DNA of 64,000 nt, from contig CM057347.1 of NCBI GenBank assembly GCA_030015575.1, positions 505,551,176 through 505,615,175 on the forward strand. The letters are read 5' to 3'. A model generated the notes under the pieces. The model worked only from the letters and a program-made list of their open reading frames with translations. It was not told the DNA's origin and did not search any database. The first letter of the stretch is position 1. Each line of letters begins with the position of its first letter. This DNA is from Agapanthus africanus (lineage: Eukaryota; Streptophyta; Magnoliopsida; Asparagales; Amaryllidaceae). A program made the position numbers and the translations under genes. This document shows, piece by piece, positions 1 through 11,570 of this stretch.

Positions 1-99
1 CGCCAGCGCAGCGCCCAAGGGAGCGCGCCCAATCAGAGCAAGGCTCTATTTAAAACAAAAATTAAAGGAAGCAATGCTTCAGTTGCGCAAGCGCTGCGC

Positions 100-260
100 T
101 GCGCGACACGTGTCAGCGCAGTCGCGCAAGCGCTGCGCCGCGCGCTGCGTGACATGTGTCAGCGCAGGTGCGCAAGCGCAGCTGCGCTGCATTATGCGCT
201 GAGCGACACGTGTCGGCGCAGCTGCGCAAGCGCAGCGCGACGTGACACGTGTCAAGCGCT
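100..260. repeat. Array of ACACGTGT palindromes in GC-rich repeats
   Basis: ACACGTGT (or acatgtgt) palindromes occur at 106-113, 152-159, 206-213 and 245-252, each embedded in gcgcaagcgc/gcgctgcg repeats of about 45-50 bp. Related copies lie at 791-797 and 861-868. CACGTG is the G-box/ABRE-type core bound by plant bZIP and bHLH factors. A regulatory role is inferred only. Confidence 0.6.
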
Positions 261-1342
261 GAGGCGTTTGCGCCAAATAGAATTAAAATTTTAGTAAGAT
301 CCTTCTGTTCTTGTTAAAACAAGAAGATTGTCTTTTGTAAAACAGAAGCCCTTGGATCAAAGATCCAACGATGGGGAAAATTCCCTAAATCACTCAGAGA
401 ATGACCTCTTTAACAAACTTAACAAATCTATGGGCACTATATAAAGACTCCTAGACCCCAACTCAAAACGTCGTCAACATCGTGAGAGATCAAGAACTTC
501 AAAACAGAGAGAACTCTAAAGAATTTTGAAAAGAACTCAAGAAAAAGGTAAAAACCTTTATAAAATAGAAGAATTTCTTCTGAATAGATCATTGATCTAA
601 GAACAAGATCAAGGATCTTCAATAAAAAAATAAATAATAACCTTGCACTTTTTTATTAACCATTGGTTCTGGAATTTCAGAAAAATTCTTTTCTTGAATC
701 CAAAATTGGATCAAGTTATTGAAACAGTGCCTTGTACTTGCAAAACTGCACTGTTGCGCTCCTAAGTTGGTGCAAGCCACCAGAGAGCGCCACGTGTCAG
801 CGGCGCAATAGCGCAGCGCACTGACGCAGCGCACTGCGCTGTTGCGCTCACCAGAGCGTGACACGTGTCACCTCCACATGCGTTTGCGCTCAATGATTGG
901 CGCAAAGCGCCTGACAAGCCAATATCAGACAGTTAATGCACTGCATTATTTACTGAAGGGCCAAGCCCAATTAAAAAAGGCCTAACAGGCCAAATAAAAT
1001 GCAATGCATTAAAAGGGCAGAGCCCAAACAAAGCAGATGCTCTGCATCATTTATAAAAGCGCAGAGCCCAAACAAAACAAAAATGCAGTGCATTATTAAA
1101 AAGGGGCAAAGCCCTAGCACAGGACTAATAGGCCAAAGATAAATAAAAACGTTGAATATTCCCAACTGGACTTAGCCCAATCATGGCTGTAAGTCCTCAA
1201 ATTAAATTGACTGAGCAAGACTGCTCTCCTAAATCAATTTATATCCGGTTCGAGGGTACATCTCCGAACTCCTCTGACTCCTATCGTTGTAATCTTTCAA
1301 CGACGTCAGAGTGGTGACGGGTCCCGACAACCACACATCAAC

Positions 1343-1464
1343 ACGGACTGTGGGGTCCTTAAACTCATGGACTTATGCGTCCTTAAACCAAGATACGGAC
1401 TGTGGGGTCCTTAAACTCATGGACTTATGCGTCCTTAAACTAACGGACTAATGCGTCCTTAAAC
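1343..1464. repeat. 52-bp tandem duplication with a partial third copy
   Basis: A unit beginning acggactgtggggtcc and ending gtccttaaac occurs at 1343 and again at 1395. A partial third copy starts at 1443. Looser ggacc...gtccttaaac variants continue to about 1560. Each unit contains small palindromes such as ggacttatgcgtcc. Confidence 0.7.
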
Positions 1465-1947
1465 TACCTATGAACCACCATGTCCCTAAACTGGCAATGG
1501 ACCGCAATGTCCTTAAACTATCTATGGACCACCACGTTCCTAAAATGGAACAATAGAGCCAATTGCTCTCTTGTCGGATCCAAACGATCCCGTTAAGTTG
1601 ATCTTAGTCTCGAATCACACTAATGTATCCTTAACAAACGTTTAAGTTGATCTTAGCCTCAATATGGCTAACGTATCCTTAAACTAAAACACCAAACCCA
1701 AATCTAAGTAAATACGGATTTGGACTAATCCACGTCCTACAGGCGACGGCATAACTTAGTCTCCGTATACAATCTACGGGCATCCACAAACAAAACAAAC
1801 ACACACGATACGAAGTGAAATTGTGGAGAAGGAGAAAGTGGCTACCGCGATGCGGTAGTGTAATTAACTGCAGGGGCTTGCGCCTGCAGGGAAGAGCGTC
1901 CCCATAATCAAAAACCCCTCAAACGAGGGGGAATCTGACGAAGTCTA

Positions 1948-2432
1948 CTACATCGGCCGCATCCGTCTAAACCTCCGATACACGGCGCCATAAATCAACT
2001 TGGCATCTTCGGAGAGGTGGACGGATAAAACCAAATAGCACATGCCCCGAATCTCAGGCAAGACGTCCCCACGTCGTCTTGGCCGCCATTCGGAGGGGAA
2101 CAGATGGCAACTTTTGCATCTCCTGACAAGCTTCTGGGCGTCTCCGTGAATAGTGGGCCAGTAGTACCCCTGGAGCAATGCCTTCTGGATTAAGGTTCGG
2201 GCCCCTTGGTACGCGCCGCCGACCCCTTCATGGATTCCACGGAGGACGTAGTCGGCTTTGTGGGGGTCGACGCACCGGAGTAGGGGCTGGGTGAAGGATT
2301 TCTTGTAAAGGTTCCCATTGCTCCAGACGAAGTGACGGGCCTTGGCCCGGAGACGGCGGGCTGCTCCCCGATCTTCTAGGAGTGTACCATCCCTTAGGAA
2401 TTCCATAAGGGGCCTCCTCCAGTCCTAGTCAT
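1948..2432 (-). pseudogene. Tat A integrase N-terminal fragment
   Basis: This minus-strand fragment carries the H2C2 (HHCC) zinc-binding domain of a Ty3/gypsy integrase. It has the linker typical of Tat elements (LRDGTL...), then H...GGAYQGARTL...GYYWPTI and the C-x2-C pair CKSC. It continues directly from the RNase H fragment ending at 17309: removing the Athila element and one copy of its 5-bp duplication joins the frames, with one stop codon (TAG) at the seam. After CKSC, near 2090, the protein stops resembling integrase, so the catalytic core was lost by deletion or insertion. The last ~45 residues are unrecognised. Confidence 0.8.
2428..2432. repeat. Left target-site duplication of Athila (GTCAT)
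   Basis: GTCAT directly precedes the LTR start at 2433 and recurs at 17304-17308 directly after the other LTR. This exact 5-bp pair delimits the Athila insertion within Tat A. Confidence 0.92.
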
Positions 2433-4006
2433 TGATTGTTGGGATTTTGCGTAATCAAGTTTATTACCGCAATCAAGACGGTTTCGGTTGTAGCCAGCCG
2501 GTTGAGTATGGGTCGTCCGCAGGGAGATGGGAATCTTTTTCTATGTGCTTTAACGAGTTAAGTCCAAATGTCCAGATTTGTTTGAGATTAACTATGTGCT
2601 AAAATGTTATATAAAGAGAGCTTGTCAGGGTTAGGATTAGGTTAGTTTGAGTTAGGAGTCGCTCACTTCTTTCGTTGCCACTCTTAATATCGGTGTTACG
2701 GTAATCGGCAACAACGGGGATTAGCACGACTAGGAAGGAACTTACAAGTATAAGCTAGGCTTTCCAATGCTTAAGTTCTTCCTTTTGGTGCTTGTCCGTC
2801 CGTTCTTGGCTCTTAGCCTTAACTTCCGGTTAATTCAACCACAACCGGTCTCATTAAGGAATCACCGCTATCATGTAGGATAGGGTGCCATAGGGAGCGG
2901 ATTGTGGTTCAATTAACGAGAGTCCGAATTAAGATGTTGGGCAAGAAAAGAGTGAGAGATTTCCTTCTCTCAAACTTTCCTTATCCTACCCTAACAAGTA
3001 AGAAAACTACTCACCCATTACAAGAAAAAGAAAATACAACAAAAGGAGGAAGATAGAATGAAAGAGGTTAGAAGATTACAACTAGCTATTTAAGAGCTCA
3101 CCTTGGCAAGGATCAAGCTTAAGTATCATTGTTGTTAAGGATAAAGAAAAAGAGAACAAGAAAGAAAGAAACAACAAATAACAACTAGATTAGCAAATGA
3201 AAAAATACAAGAAATTATAATTAACAACATAACAATACAAGCATGATAACAAAAAGAGCTCTTTTATTCATCACTTCACTCATGAAACCTCACTACAAGA
3301 TTTTAATGGAGAAAAGATGAAAAGAGAAAGAAGAACAACAAAGTATATCTAAATCCTAATACAAGAATTAGCACCCTTTCCTTGGCAATGTTCTGGGCTA
3401 TTTATAGGCAGGAAACTGGAAAACTAGGGCAACAATCTGCCACCCAATAAAAGTACCAAACTACCCCTGAAAACGTTCCATCTGCCGAGCCCATATGGCC
3501 ACGGATCCGCTACCTAGATCCCATGTTGGCCGCGGATCCGCGGCCATATAGAGGAATTGGCTCCTCAAATTTTGTGGTTTTCCCTGGTTTTCTGTACTTT
3601 TTAGTGTGGTATATGTTGTTTCTCAGAAGCTCTTCACAATTTTTCCAGAATTTCAGCAGATCAAAAGGTGATGTGATGTGGATCTTTTGCCATGATTTTT
3701 CTTGAGATCCGTGTAGACATGTTGGATCTTGTGTTGACATTGTACTTTGTGCATGAAAGTGACATCGATTTTCCATTTTGTCCCTTAAACTGGTGTGCGG
3801 CAACATACGGATAGAGAGCGGAGACCCGTGTTTTATCTGTGGTTGGCAGTAATCCGGAATTTGTCATGTTTTTCCATGAATTTCACTGTTTAGAGCTGAG
3901 AACATGTATCCTGCAATTAACTAGCAAACACGGCTCAAGAGTACCTACCGATAAGCAATGTGATAAAAATTGGGCGGTATAAAAATGCAAAAATCTGATA
4001 TGAGCA
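2433..4006 (-). repeat. Athila 3' LTR
   Basis: This 1,574-bp LTR matches 12789-13965 plus 16901-17303 closely over its whole length. It begins TGATTGTTGGG and ends ATATGAGCA. No gene is seen in it; open frames at 3510-3867 are repeated in the other LTR and have no recognisable domain. Confidence 0.92.
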
Positions 4007-4020
4007 AATACCCCAAACTT
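4007..4020 (-). other. Athila polypurine tract
   Basis: On the minus strand the sequence next to the 3' LTR reads AAGTTTGGGGTATT, the expected primer for plus-strand DNA synthesis in Athila-type elements. Confidence 0.8.
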
Positions 4021-5712
4021 ATCATTTGCTCGTCCCAAGCAAAGCCAATTTATTCACAAAAATTCCTAACCTCACTTTCGCAGGGTACGCGATTGCACTG
4101 AGCATGTGCAACAAGCCATTAAACCTCTAGGTATCCCTAGTAGGAGGAGTGTTGTCTCCTGAGGGTTTTCAGCGGATAATACCCACAAAATCCGGTCAAG
4201 CTAGTTTTGCAAAATAACTATGATTCAAACCCTAAAGTTTTGTTTCAGAAAATAACAATTCTATGATCCTAAGTCTAGACCATCGAATCTTTATTTTTCA
4301 CACCTCGCTTCTTATTTAACATAAGATTTTATATGTCTTTACGTGCAGTGCAAATAGTGTCGTTAAGTTCCAGAAGGATCGATTAAAGTCATCATGTCAC
4401 ACAATAAAGCCCAGATAAAAAATTTTAAGAGGATCACATAAGTTTTATAAAGAGTTAAGTATTTTTCAAGTTTCGTTTTCAGCAAGGTTTCAATTTCAGA
4501 ATTTCTATCTTCCTTAACAGGAAACTAGGTCTTATTTTTCACTACACCTTTTTCTTGTTTTCATTTCATACACACCTTTGTGAACGTGCAATAGTCTTTA
4601 TCATAGAATAAAACCTTCATATCTCCGCTAGAAATATTTTTTTATTAAAACCTGTGTTTTGTCAAGATTATTCCCACACAAAGAACCGTTAGGAATTTTA
4701 ACTCGGAGAGAACACTTGCTTGACTTTGTTTTAATCTGGACTTTTTAGGCTTCTTAACGAGCTTTGGGCCAATGCACCCAAACCAGTTGGCTTTAGGGCA
4801 TTAGGTGTAGAGACACCCCAGCGGACTTAATTACTCAAGTTACCTAGGTCCAAAAACAAAAGACAATTTAGCGTGAAAATCATGATGATTCAATGCGAAC
4901 GGAGATATAACCGGCAGTTCAACTATTTTTTGGATAAAAGACGTGTTTTAGTGGGTTCGGTGTGTAATCATTCTAATCAAGTTCCAGATGGGTTATTTTT
5001 CAGAATTAGTTCCAATCAAGGCATCAATAACATTCCTTCATATTTGCTTCACTTCATAAACTATTCTTGATATTACTTATTTCAGAACAAACCTATTTGA
5101 TCCTCAGAAAATAATTTATCCATTTAAAAGATTTTAGACATAATAGACTTATCATCTAATTTTCAAAACTCACGTCACGTGTAGTGTGATGTAAAGACGT
5201 ATATCAGCTATAGTTAACTTCAAAGGAGAGTTATCTTTCAGATTTTCAAAATCTAAAAATAAGATTTAGTTATTCTTATCTTATCAAACAAAACCGTCGA
5301 AATGTTGAATCTGAGTTCTCCCACTAGCTAACTTGACAGAAAAGTTTTTATGTTTTTAGAAAATTTTCTGATTTTTATGGATTTTATGGATTTTAGTATG
5401 CAGATGCAAAAATATACATATGAATGCGAAGGTTAGAAATGCGTACCGAGCGTACCCCCAAACTTAAACTGGACAGTGTCCTCACTGTCATTGCATGAAG
5501 AAATCATTGAAGGGTCAAAATTGTCGGTTAAACGTACACAATTTTTTTTGTTTTTGTTTTTAAAGAAAAGAAAAATAATAAAAATGGATATGCACCGGAC
5601 AAGAATATCCACATTTATATACAAAATGGTATATACGTACCCCCAAACTTATTTGGAATAGTGTCCACTGTTTTGGCTGGATAACCAAAGTTTGGTGGTA
5701 GGCAGAGGAAGA
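4021..5712 (-). other. Athila post-integrase region without a recognisable gene
   Basis: This AT-rich stretch lies between integrase and 3' LTR. No minus-strand frame of useful length is open and no env-like protein can be seen. Two extra copies of the polypurine motif occur: plus-strand taccccCaaactt-type blocks at 5453-5465 and 5638-5650 (AAGTTTGGGGGTA on the minus strand). The region is probably a decayed env-like or 3' untranslated segment. Confidence 0.6.
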
Positions 5713-6953
5713 TTATGCAGGGTAAACCGGCTCCTGTAAGATCAGGAGCTCCTCTGTTGGTTTGGCGCTAGGGTACGGTTTTAGTCTGTGTCCGTTTACT
5801 TTGAAAAATGAACCGTCCTTTGGATTCTCCATATCCACAGTGCCATGCGGATACACATTCCGCACAAAGTATGGCCCTTTCCAGCGAGATCTAAGCTTAC
5901 CTGGATGGAAATGTAGCCGGGTGTCGTAAAGCAGTACCTGTTGACCAGGTGCGAATGTTTTGCGCAAAAGGTGTTTATCGTGAAACACCTTCGTTCGGTT
6001 CTTAACGACAACCGCGTTTTCGTAAGCCTCATCCCTAAGCTCGCTCAATTCGTTCAACTGTAGCTTCCGATGGCTGCCCGCATTTTCAAGAGACAGATTC
6101 GGCTCCTTCATCGCCCAAAATGCGCGATGCTCTATTTCCACAGGAAGGTGGCAAGCCTTTCCATAAACAAGCCGATAGGGAGACATGCCAAGATCGGTTT
6201 TATAAGCAGTTCAAAATGCCCAAAGGGCATCAGTGAGTTTCAACGACCAATCCGTACGGTTCTTGGAAACCGTCTTCTCCAGTATCTGCTTGATTTGCCG
6301 ATTTGAAACTTCGGCTTGCCCACAGGTTTGGGGGTGGTAGGGCGTAGATAGCTTATGATTAATGGAATATTTCCGCATCAAGGCCTCGAAAGTCTTATTG
6401 CAGAAATGAGTTCCATTGTCGCTAATGATCGCTCGGGGGTGCCCAAACCGGGAGAAAACGTTTTCTTTAAGGAATCTAACGACAACCTTGTTGTCGTTAG
6501 TCCGGCTGGGCACAGCCTCGACCCACTTAGAGACATAATCAACAGCGAGAAGGATGTACAGGTTCCCAAAAGAGCTGGGAAACGGCCCTATGAAATCGAT
6601 TCCCCAAACGTCGAAAATCTCCACAACCAAGATTGGTTGGAGTGGCATCTCGTTCCTCCTGGATATCCGGCCCAAGTGTTGGCACCGGGAGTAAGTCTTG
6701 CAGTAGTCATGAGCGTCTTTGAAGAGTTATGGTCAGTAGAAACCACACTGCAAGATCTTCTCAGCTGTCTTTCTGGGGCCAAAATGCCCGCCACATGCTT
6801 GATCGTGGCAAAACGACAGCACACTCTTGAATTCATCGTCAGGGACACACCGACGAATAATCTGGTCGGGACAGTACTTGAACAGATAGGGTTCGTCCCA
6901 GTAAAAAGTGTTTTACTTGGGATAAGAATCGTAATCTGTCCTGACTTGACCAT
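5713..6953 (-). pseudogene. Athila integrase (broken)
   Basis: Integrase inserts element cDNA into the host chromosome. From about 6900 down to 6690 the zinc-binding region is visible across shifted frames (H...GGHFGPRKT, C...C). The core follows with catalytic D in GIDFIGPF, D in ISDNGTHF and E in GQAEVSNR. The C-terminal part has [10 protein letters not shown], then a GPY/F-like [13 protein letters not shown]. It is broken by frameshifts before the core and by a TGA after WAF near 6208 where CGA is expected. The frame then resumes to 5713. It is non-functional as it stands. Confidence 0.88.
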
Positions 6954-7000
6954 TCAGTCGGTAGTAATCATGTGGCCAAATAGTTCACAATATCTGCGAA

Positions 7001-8634
7001 CTAGGGTTCGCAAGATACTGTCAAGAGCTGTTCATCCGGAAAAACGTCGTTGATCGGAATATGAAGCGAAGGCGAAGAAGGAAGTCGTGAGAGATGGTCG
7101 GCGACTATGTTTTCACATCCTCTTTTGTCCTTGATCACAAGGTCAAACTCTTGAAGCAAGAGGATCCAACGTATCAGCCGAGATTTTGCATCTTTCTTCG
7201 CAAAAAGATGGCGCAGAGCAGAATGGTCTGTGTAGACAATGACTGGAGAGCCGATGAGGTAGGGCCTGAACTTTTCTAAAGCAAATACAACAGCCAAGAA
7301 TTCCTTCTCGGTTGTTGTATAGTTCAATTGGGCGTCGTTCAGGGTTCGGCTAGCATAATAGATTACGTGCGGCATCTTGTTGATGTGTTGTCCAAGGACA
7401 GCACCGATGGCAAAGTCGGATGCATCGCACATAATCTCAAATGGGTGCGTCCAGTCAGGAGAAGAAAGAATGGGAGCAGAAGTGAGTGAGCTTTTTAATG
7501 ACTCGAATGCAGTCACACAGCTCGAGTTGAAGTCGAATGTCGTGTCCTTGGCCAGCAAAAGAGTCAAGGGCCTAGCAATCTTGCTAAAGTCCTTGATGAA
7601 CCGTCTATAGAAACCGACATGGCCAAGGAAGGCTCGGATGTCTCTGACGCATCGGGGAAGAGGGAGATTGAAAATGACTTCAATCTTTGCTTTATCTACC
7701 TCAATGCCATTTTGCGAGATGATATGTCCTAAGACAATACCTTCACGCACCATGAAGTGGCACTTCTCCCAGTTCAAAGTGAGATTCTTGTCCTTACACC
7801 GGGTAAGGACAGCATCGAGATGCAGCAAACACTCATCAAAGGAATCGCCGAAAATGGAGAAATCGTCCATGAAGATCTCCAAGAATTTTTCCACCATGTC
7901 TGAGAAGATTCCCATCATACACCGCTGGAAGGTAGCGGGCGCATTGCATAACCCAATGGGCATGCGACGATATGCAAACGTGCCGAAAAGACAAGTGAAT
8001 GTGGTCTTGTCCTGGTCTTTTTCGGCGGTGGGAATTTGATTATAGCCGGAGTAGCCATCAAGAAAGCAGTAGTACTCGTGTCCGGCCAATCGTTCAAGCA
8101 TCTGGTCAATGAAAGGTAGCGGAAAGTGGTCCTTCCGCGTTGTAGCGTTGAGTTTTCTGTAATCGATACATACTCGCCACCCAGTCTGAGTGCGAGTAGG
8201 GATTAACTCGTTCGCCTCGTTGGTTATGACCGTTATGCCTAATTTCTTGGGGACAACGTGAATGAGCTAACCCACTGGCTATCAGAGATAGGGTAAATGA
8301 TACCACTATCCAGACACTTTACGATCTCCTTTTTTACAGCCTCCTTCATGACTGGGTTAAGTCGCCTTTGTGGATCCCTGGCTGGTTTGGCATCATCCAT
8401 CAGATGAATGTGATGTTCAACGATCAGGGGACTAATCCCCTTGATGTCCGCCATTGACCAGCCAAAAGCTTGCCTATTGCTGTGCAAGACCGCAAGAAGG
8501 GCTCTCTCTTGCTCGGGAGCTAGAGAAGCCGAGATGATAACAGGGAGGGTCTCGTTCTCACCCAAGTAAGCATACTTAAGGTGAGACGGCAAAGGCTTGA
8601 GTTCGAGCGTTGGAGGTGAAACGATTGAAGGCAA
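7001..8634 (-). pseudogene. Athila reverse transcriptase-RNase H (broken)
   Basis: This is the polymerase that copies element RNA to DNA. The RT N-terminus (8634-8239) has the LNPVMKEAVKKEI block. A frameshift near 8240 moves the rest to another frame. From 8101 the frame is open for 366 residues: GYSGYNQIP, then catalytic FMDDFSIFG, then the thumb. RNase H follows with [40 protein letters not shown] and ADHLSRLP, so its D-E-D-D residues are all visible. Upstream, the frame is continuous with protease apart from stops. Confidence 0.9.
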
Positions 8635-9370
8635 GATTGGTGAAAAGGTCTCGAACTCAAAGGATTCAAGCAGAGCTTCAAAACGAGTGTAAGCGACCGA
8701 GTTGGATGGTTCAGGTAACTCATCCGGAAATTCGAAGGATTCAAACTCGGGTGGTGACTAGCTAAGATCGTTCGAGAAAGTAAAACACTCGTAGTCATTA
8801 TCGGGCGCAGAAGCAGCAGCAGGTTCAAAGAGGAACGCACTAGTGGCGTTAAGGTTGTCGTGATCGAACAAAAACTCCTCGAATTCACATTCCTCCGGGG
8901 TGATCTCCTGGATTGAGCAAACGTCTAGTATATGAGCATTAGGTTCGGAGGGCTGATTCCCCAACCTAAAAATGTTGAGTTCAATTGTCATGTTTCCAAA
9001 AGATAGGTTCATCGAACCATTTCGACAATTGATCACTGCATTTGAGGTTGCAAGGAATGGGCGACCGAGTATCACCGGAATTTGATTCCGGGGGTTAGCT
9101 ATAGGCTGTGTGTCTAAAACAATGAAGTCAACGGGGAATATGAAGTCCCCCACCTTGATTAACACATCCTCTAGCTCACCCCTAGGATGGGAAATTGATC
9201 AGTCGGCCATTTGGAGAGTACAGTGTGTGGGTTTCAGCTCTCCTACACCTAATTGCTCATATACTGAGTACGGAAGCAGGTTAACACTGGCACTAAGATC
9301 CAAAAGTGCGCGGTTGATGTTCTTATCCCCAATGGTAATAGAAATCGTAGGACAGCCAGGGTCCTTCCGT
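8635..9370 (-). pseudogene. Athila protease and linker (broken)
   Basis: This is a retropepsin-type aspartic protease that would cut the Gag-Pol polyprotein. The active-site loop reads ALLDLSASVNLLP (near 9300) where the family usually has D-L/T/S-G-A-S, so the glycine is replaced by serine. The conserved ILGRPFL lies near 9070. A TGA near 9198, where CGA is expected, interrupts the domain, and another stop near 8758 precedes the acidic linker to RT. All parts stay in one frame. Confidence 0.8.
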
Positions 9371-11570
9371 TTTTGAGGTAAAGATTGGGTAAGAGCATCA
9401 CTCACATCACTAGCCAAGAAAACTTTCTTGGGTACCTGAGATTTCCTCTTTTTCGTGCACAAGTCCTTTAAGATTTTAGCGTAGGAAGTGACTTGTTGGA
9501 CAGCATCTAAAAGGGGAATGTTGATATTAGCCTGCTTAAAAAACTCCAGAATCTTCTTCATTTGTGGATTTTGTTTATTGGACCTCAACCGGTTTGGAAA
9601 TGGAACGTTTTTAAAATTGGTTGAGTTCAATGCTTGTGGAGGAGATTGTGGAGTTAGAACGGATCGCAGAGCTGGTGTTTTCGTGGAGTGAGAAATAGGT
9701 CTGTTTAGAGCAGAAGAACAGGAAGAGCCTTTTGAAGAATGGAGAATAGGCTCAGAAGACGAAGAAAAAGAAGAAGAAGCGGCCGGGGTGTCATCGTCGA
9801 TCCGTGTGCCTATGTTGTTTTGCAGCATCCTTCCCGATCTCAATGTAGTTACGGCACTCACATTATGGTTCTGTTGTTCAAGAGCAACATGTACATTATG
9901 TGGGTGACCGGGATTTGGGAGTGGTTGAGATGGAAGCTTCCCCTTCTCTCGCTTGCTTAAGGCCGCATTCAGTTGTGCTATCTGGGCTTCGATGGTTTTG
10001 ATGCTTTGCCCATGAGCGGCAGTGTGTTGCACCAAAGACTGAATGGAAGACTGGATGTTGGCGATGGACTGAGTTGATTGCTTTACAAACGCCTCCAGAC
10101 TTCGTTCGAGCGAGGAAACCTTATCGTTGTTTGACGGAACAAAGTTGTTTTGGGGAAAAGAATTGTTGGGTGCAAAGTTGTTCATCTGATTTTGAAAAGG
10201 TTGGGGTTGGAAGGGCCGCTGAAATTGATGTTGAGTTTGTTGCTGACCTTGTTGTTGCGGAAGAGGAGGCCTCTGGAAATTGTTGCCTTGGAATTGATGT
10301 CGGTTCTGATTCCAGGCGAAGTTGGGGTGGTTCCTCCAACCAGGATTGTAGGTGGAAGAGTATGGATCATTTCTGGGTCTTTGTTGAAATGCAGCATTAA
10401 CCTGATCCTGTCCTTGAGATGGTGGATTGTAAGGACACTCTTCGGTTAGGTGAGATGGATTGGAACAACAAGCACAAATGGTACGAAGGGGAAGAACAGG
10501 GGTAGGAGCAGGAGATGAAAATTTGCTCTCTATCGCTTCAAGTTTTCTCGTTATTGCAGCCATTTCAGCTTTCATCGCAATAGAGACATCGAGTTGGTGA
10601 ATGCCTACCCTAGACTGACCAATAGAAGTGGAGGAAGAAGAAGAAGAAGTTGGTCTGGTGCTCTCCCATTGAAGCGTTTGTTCCGCAAGATCGTTGAAGA
10701 ATTGCCATGCTTCCTCGTCAGATTTCGATAGGAAGTGGCCCTGACAAATGGTTTCCAACAACTGCTTGGTTGCTGGGTTCAGTCCCTGGCAAAGTTGCCA
10801 TTTCTCAATACCGTGGTGAGGGCACTGAACAAGAAGGTCTTTATACCGGTCAAAGCACTTCCAAAAGGGTTCAGTAGGAAGCTGAGAGAATTGGTTGATT
10901 TCGTTACGGATCCTCGCGGTTTTATGATTCGGATAGAATTTCTTGAGAAACGCTTTCACAAACTCGTCCCAACTGGTTATGAGTGGGAAGCGGTGCTATA
11001 CAGTCATTTTTCAGCAAAATCGCACAAAGTGAAAAGAATGACCCGTAGCCGTATAGCATCGTCCGACAGCTGGGTCGTTTTCATCATGGCACAAATATTC
11101 TAAAACTTGTTGATGAAGATATAGGTATCTTCAGATTCAAGCCCATGAAATTTCGGAAGCATGTTAATGAAGTGGGGCTTAATTTCAAAATTATCCCCAT
11201 TGGCCGGTGGAAGGAAAAGACAGGTGGGAAGTGCAGAGCGGGTAGGATAGAAACGATCCTGGAGCGCGATTCGCTGTGGCGCTACAACAGGCGGTGGTGG
11301 TGGGTTATTCGCATCCATAGGAGGTGGAATCAATCCCGGGGGAGTCAAAGGGATGTTTGGATTAAATCCTGACATCGCGGAAGAAGAGGTTGGTGATGAT
11401 GAAGGTGAGGATGAATGAACAGAATTCCGGTCAATGTCGGAGTTGGCCGGCAAAGTTAAGGGTGAAAGAGGCGTGGAAGGAGTTTCGATGTCTGAGTCGA
11501 TCGCGTAGTCGGTAGCGACTAATGTAACGCGGACTAGGCGGGCACTAGTGTCCCGAGTCCAACCGGACAT
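9371..11570 (-). pseudogene. Athila gag (broken)
   Basis: Gag is the capsid/nucleocapsid protein that packages element RNA. The likely start is ATG at 11570 (MSGWTRDTS), followed by a Ser/Pro-rich head, then the NFEIKPHFIN block that opens Athila capsid. The frame is cut by TAG near 11102, a TGA near 11010 and a frameshift near 10980, then runs open from 10959. The middle has FLKKFYP...F...RYKDLLVQCPHHG. The nucleocapsid carries a perfect CX2CX4HX4C zinc knuckle (C-AC-C-SNPS-H-LTEE-C, about 10470-10430), followed by a Gln/Asn/Pro-rich tract. Its 3' end runs into protease in the same frame. Confidence 0.88.

Larger units (their letters stand above)
1..1910. other. Unassigned LTR-like sequence at left edge
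   Basis: No credible protein is seen; the short open frames have biased composition. The stretch is a GC-rich block of G-box palindromes (1-260), an AT-rich block, a second GC-rich block (780-900), short gggcc/gcccaa-rich repeats and a repeat of ggac...gtccttaaac units. Possible TATA boxes lie at 437-447 (plus) and near 1051-1058. The right end reads ...ccataatca followed by aaaacccctc, which on the minus strand is a purine tract (GAGGGGTTTT) followed by TG. That fits the 3' LTR start of a minus-strand element running out of the window. The matching LTR is not visible, so this is inference. Confidence 0.35.

Noticed and set aside
79-276. Short minus-strand ORF in the left GC-rich block
   Set aside because: Ala/Arg/Cys-rich translation of gcgc repeats, not a protein.
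6355-7053. Plus-strand 232-codon ORF opposite Athila integrase
   Set aside because: It is the antisense shadow of the integrase region, where recognisable motifs lie on the minus strand.
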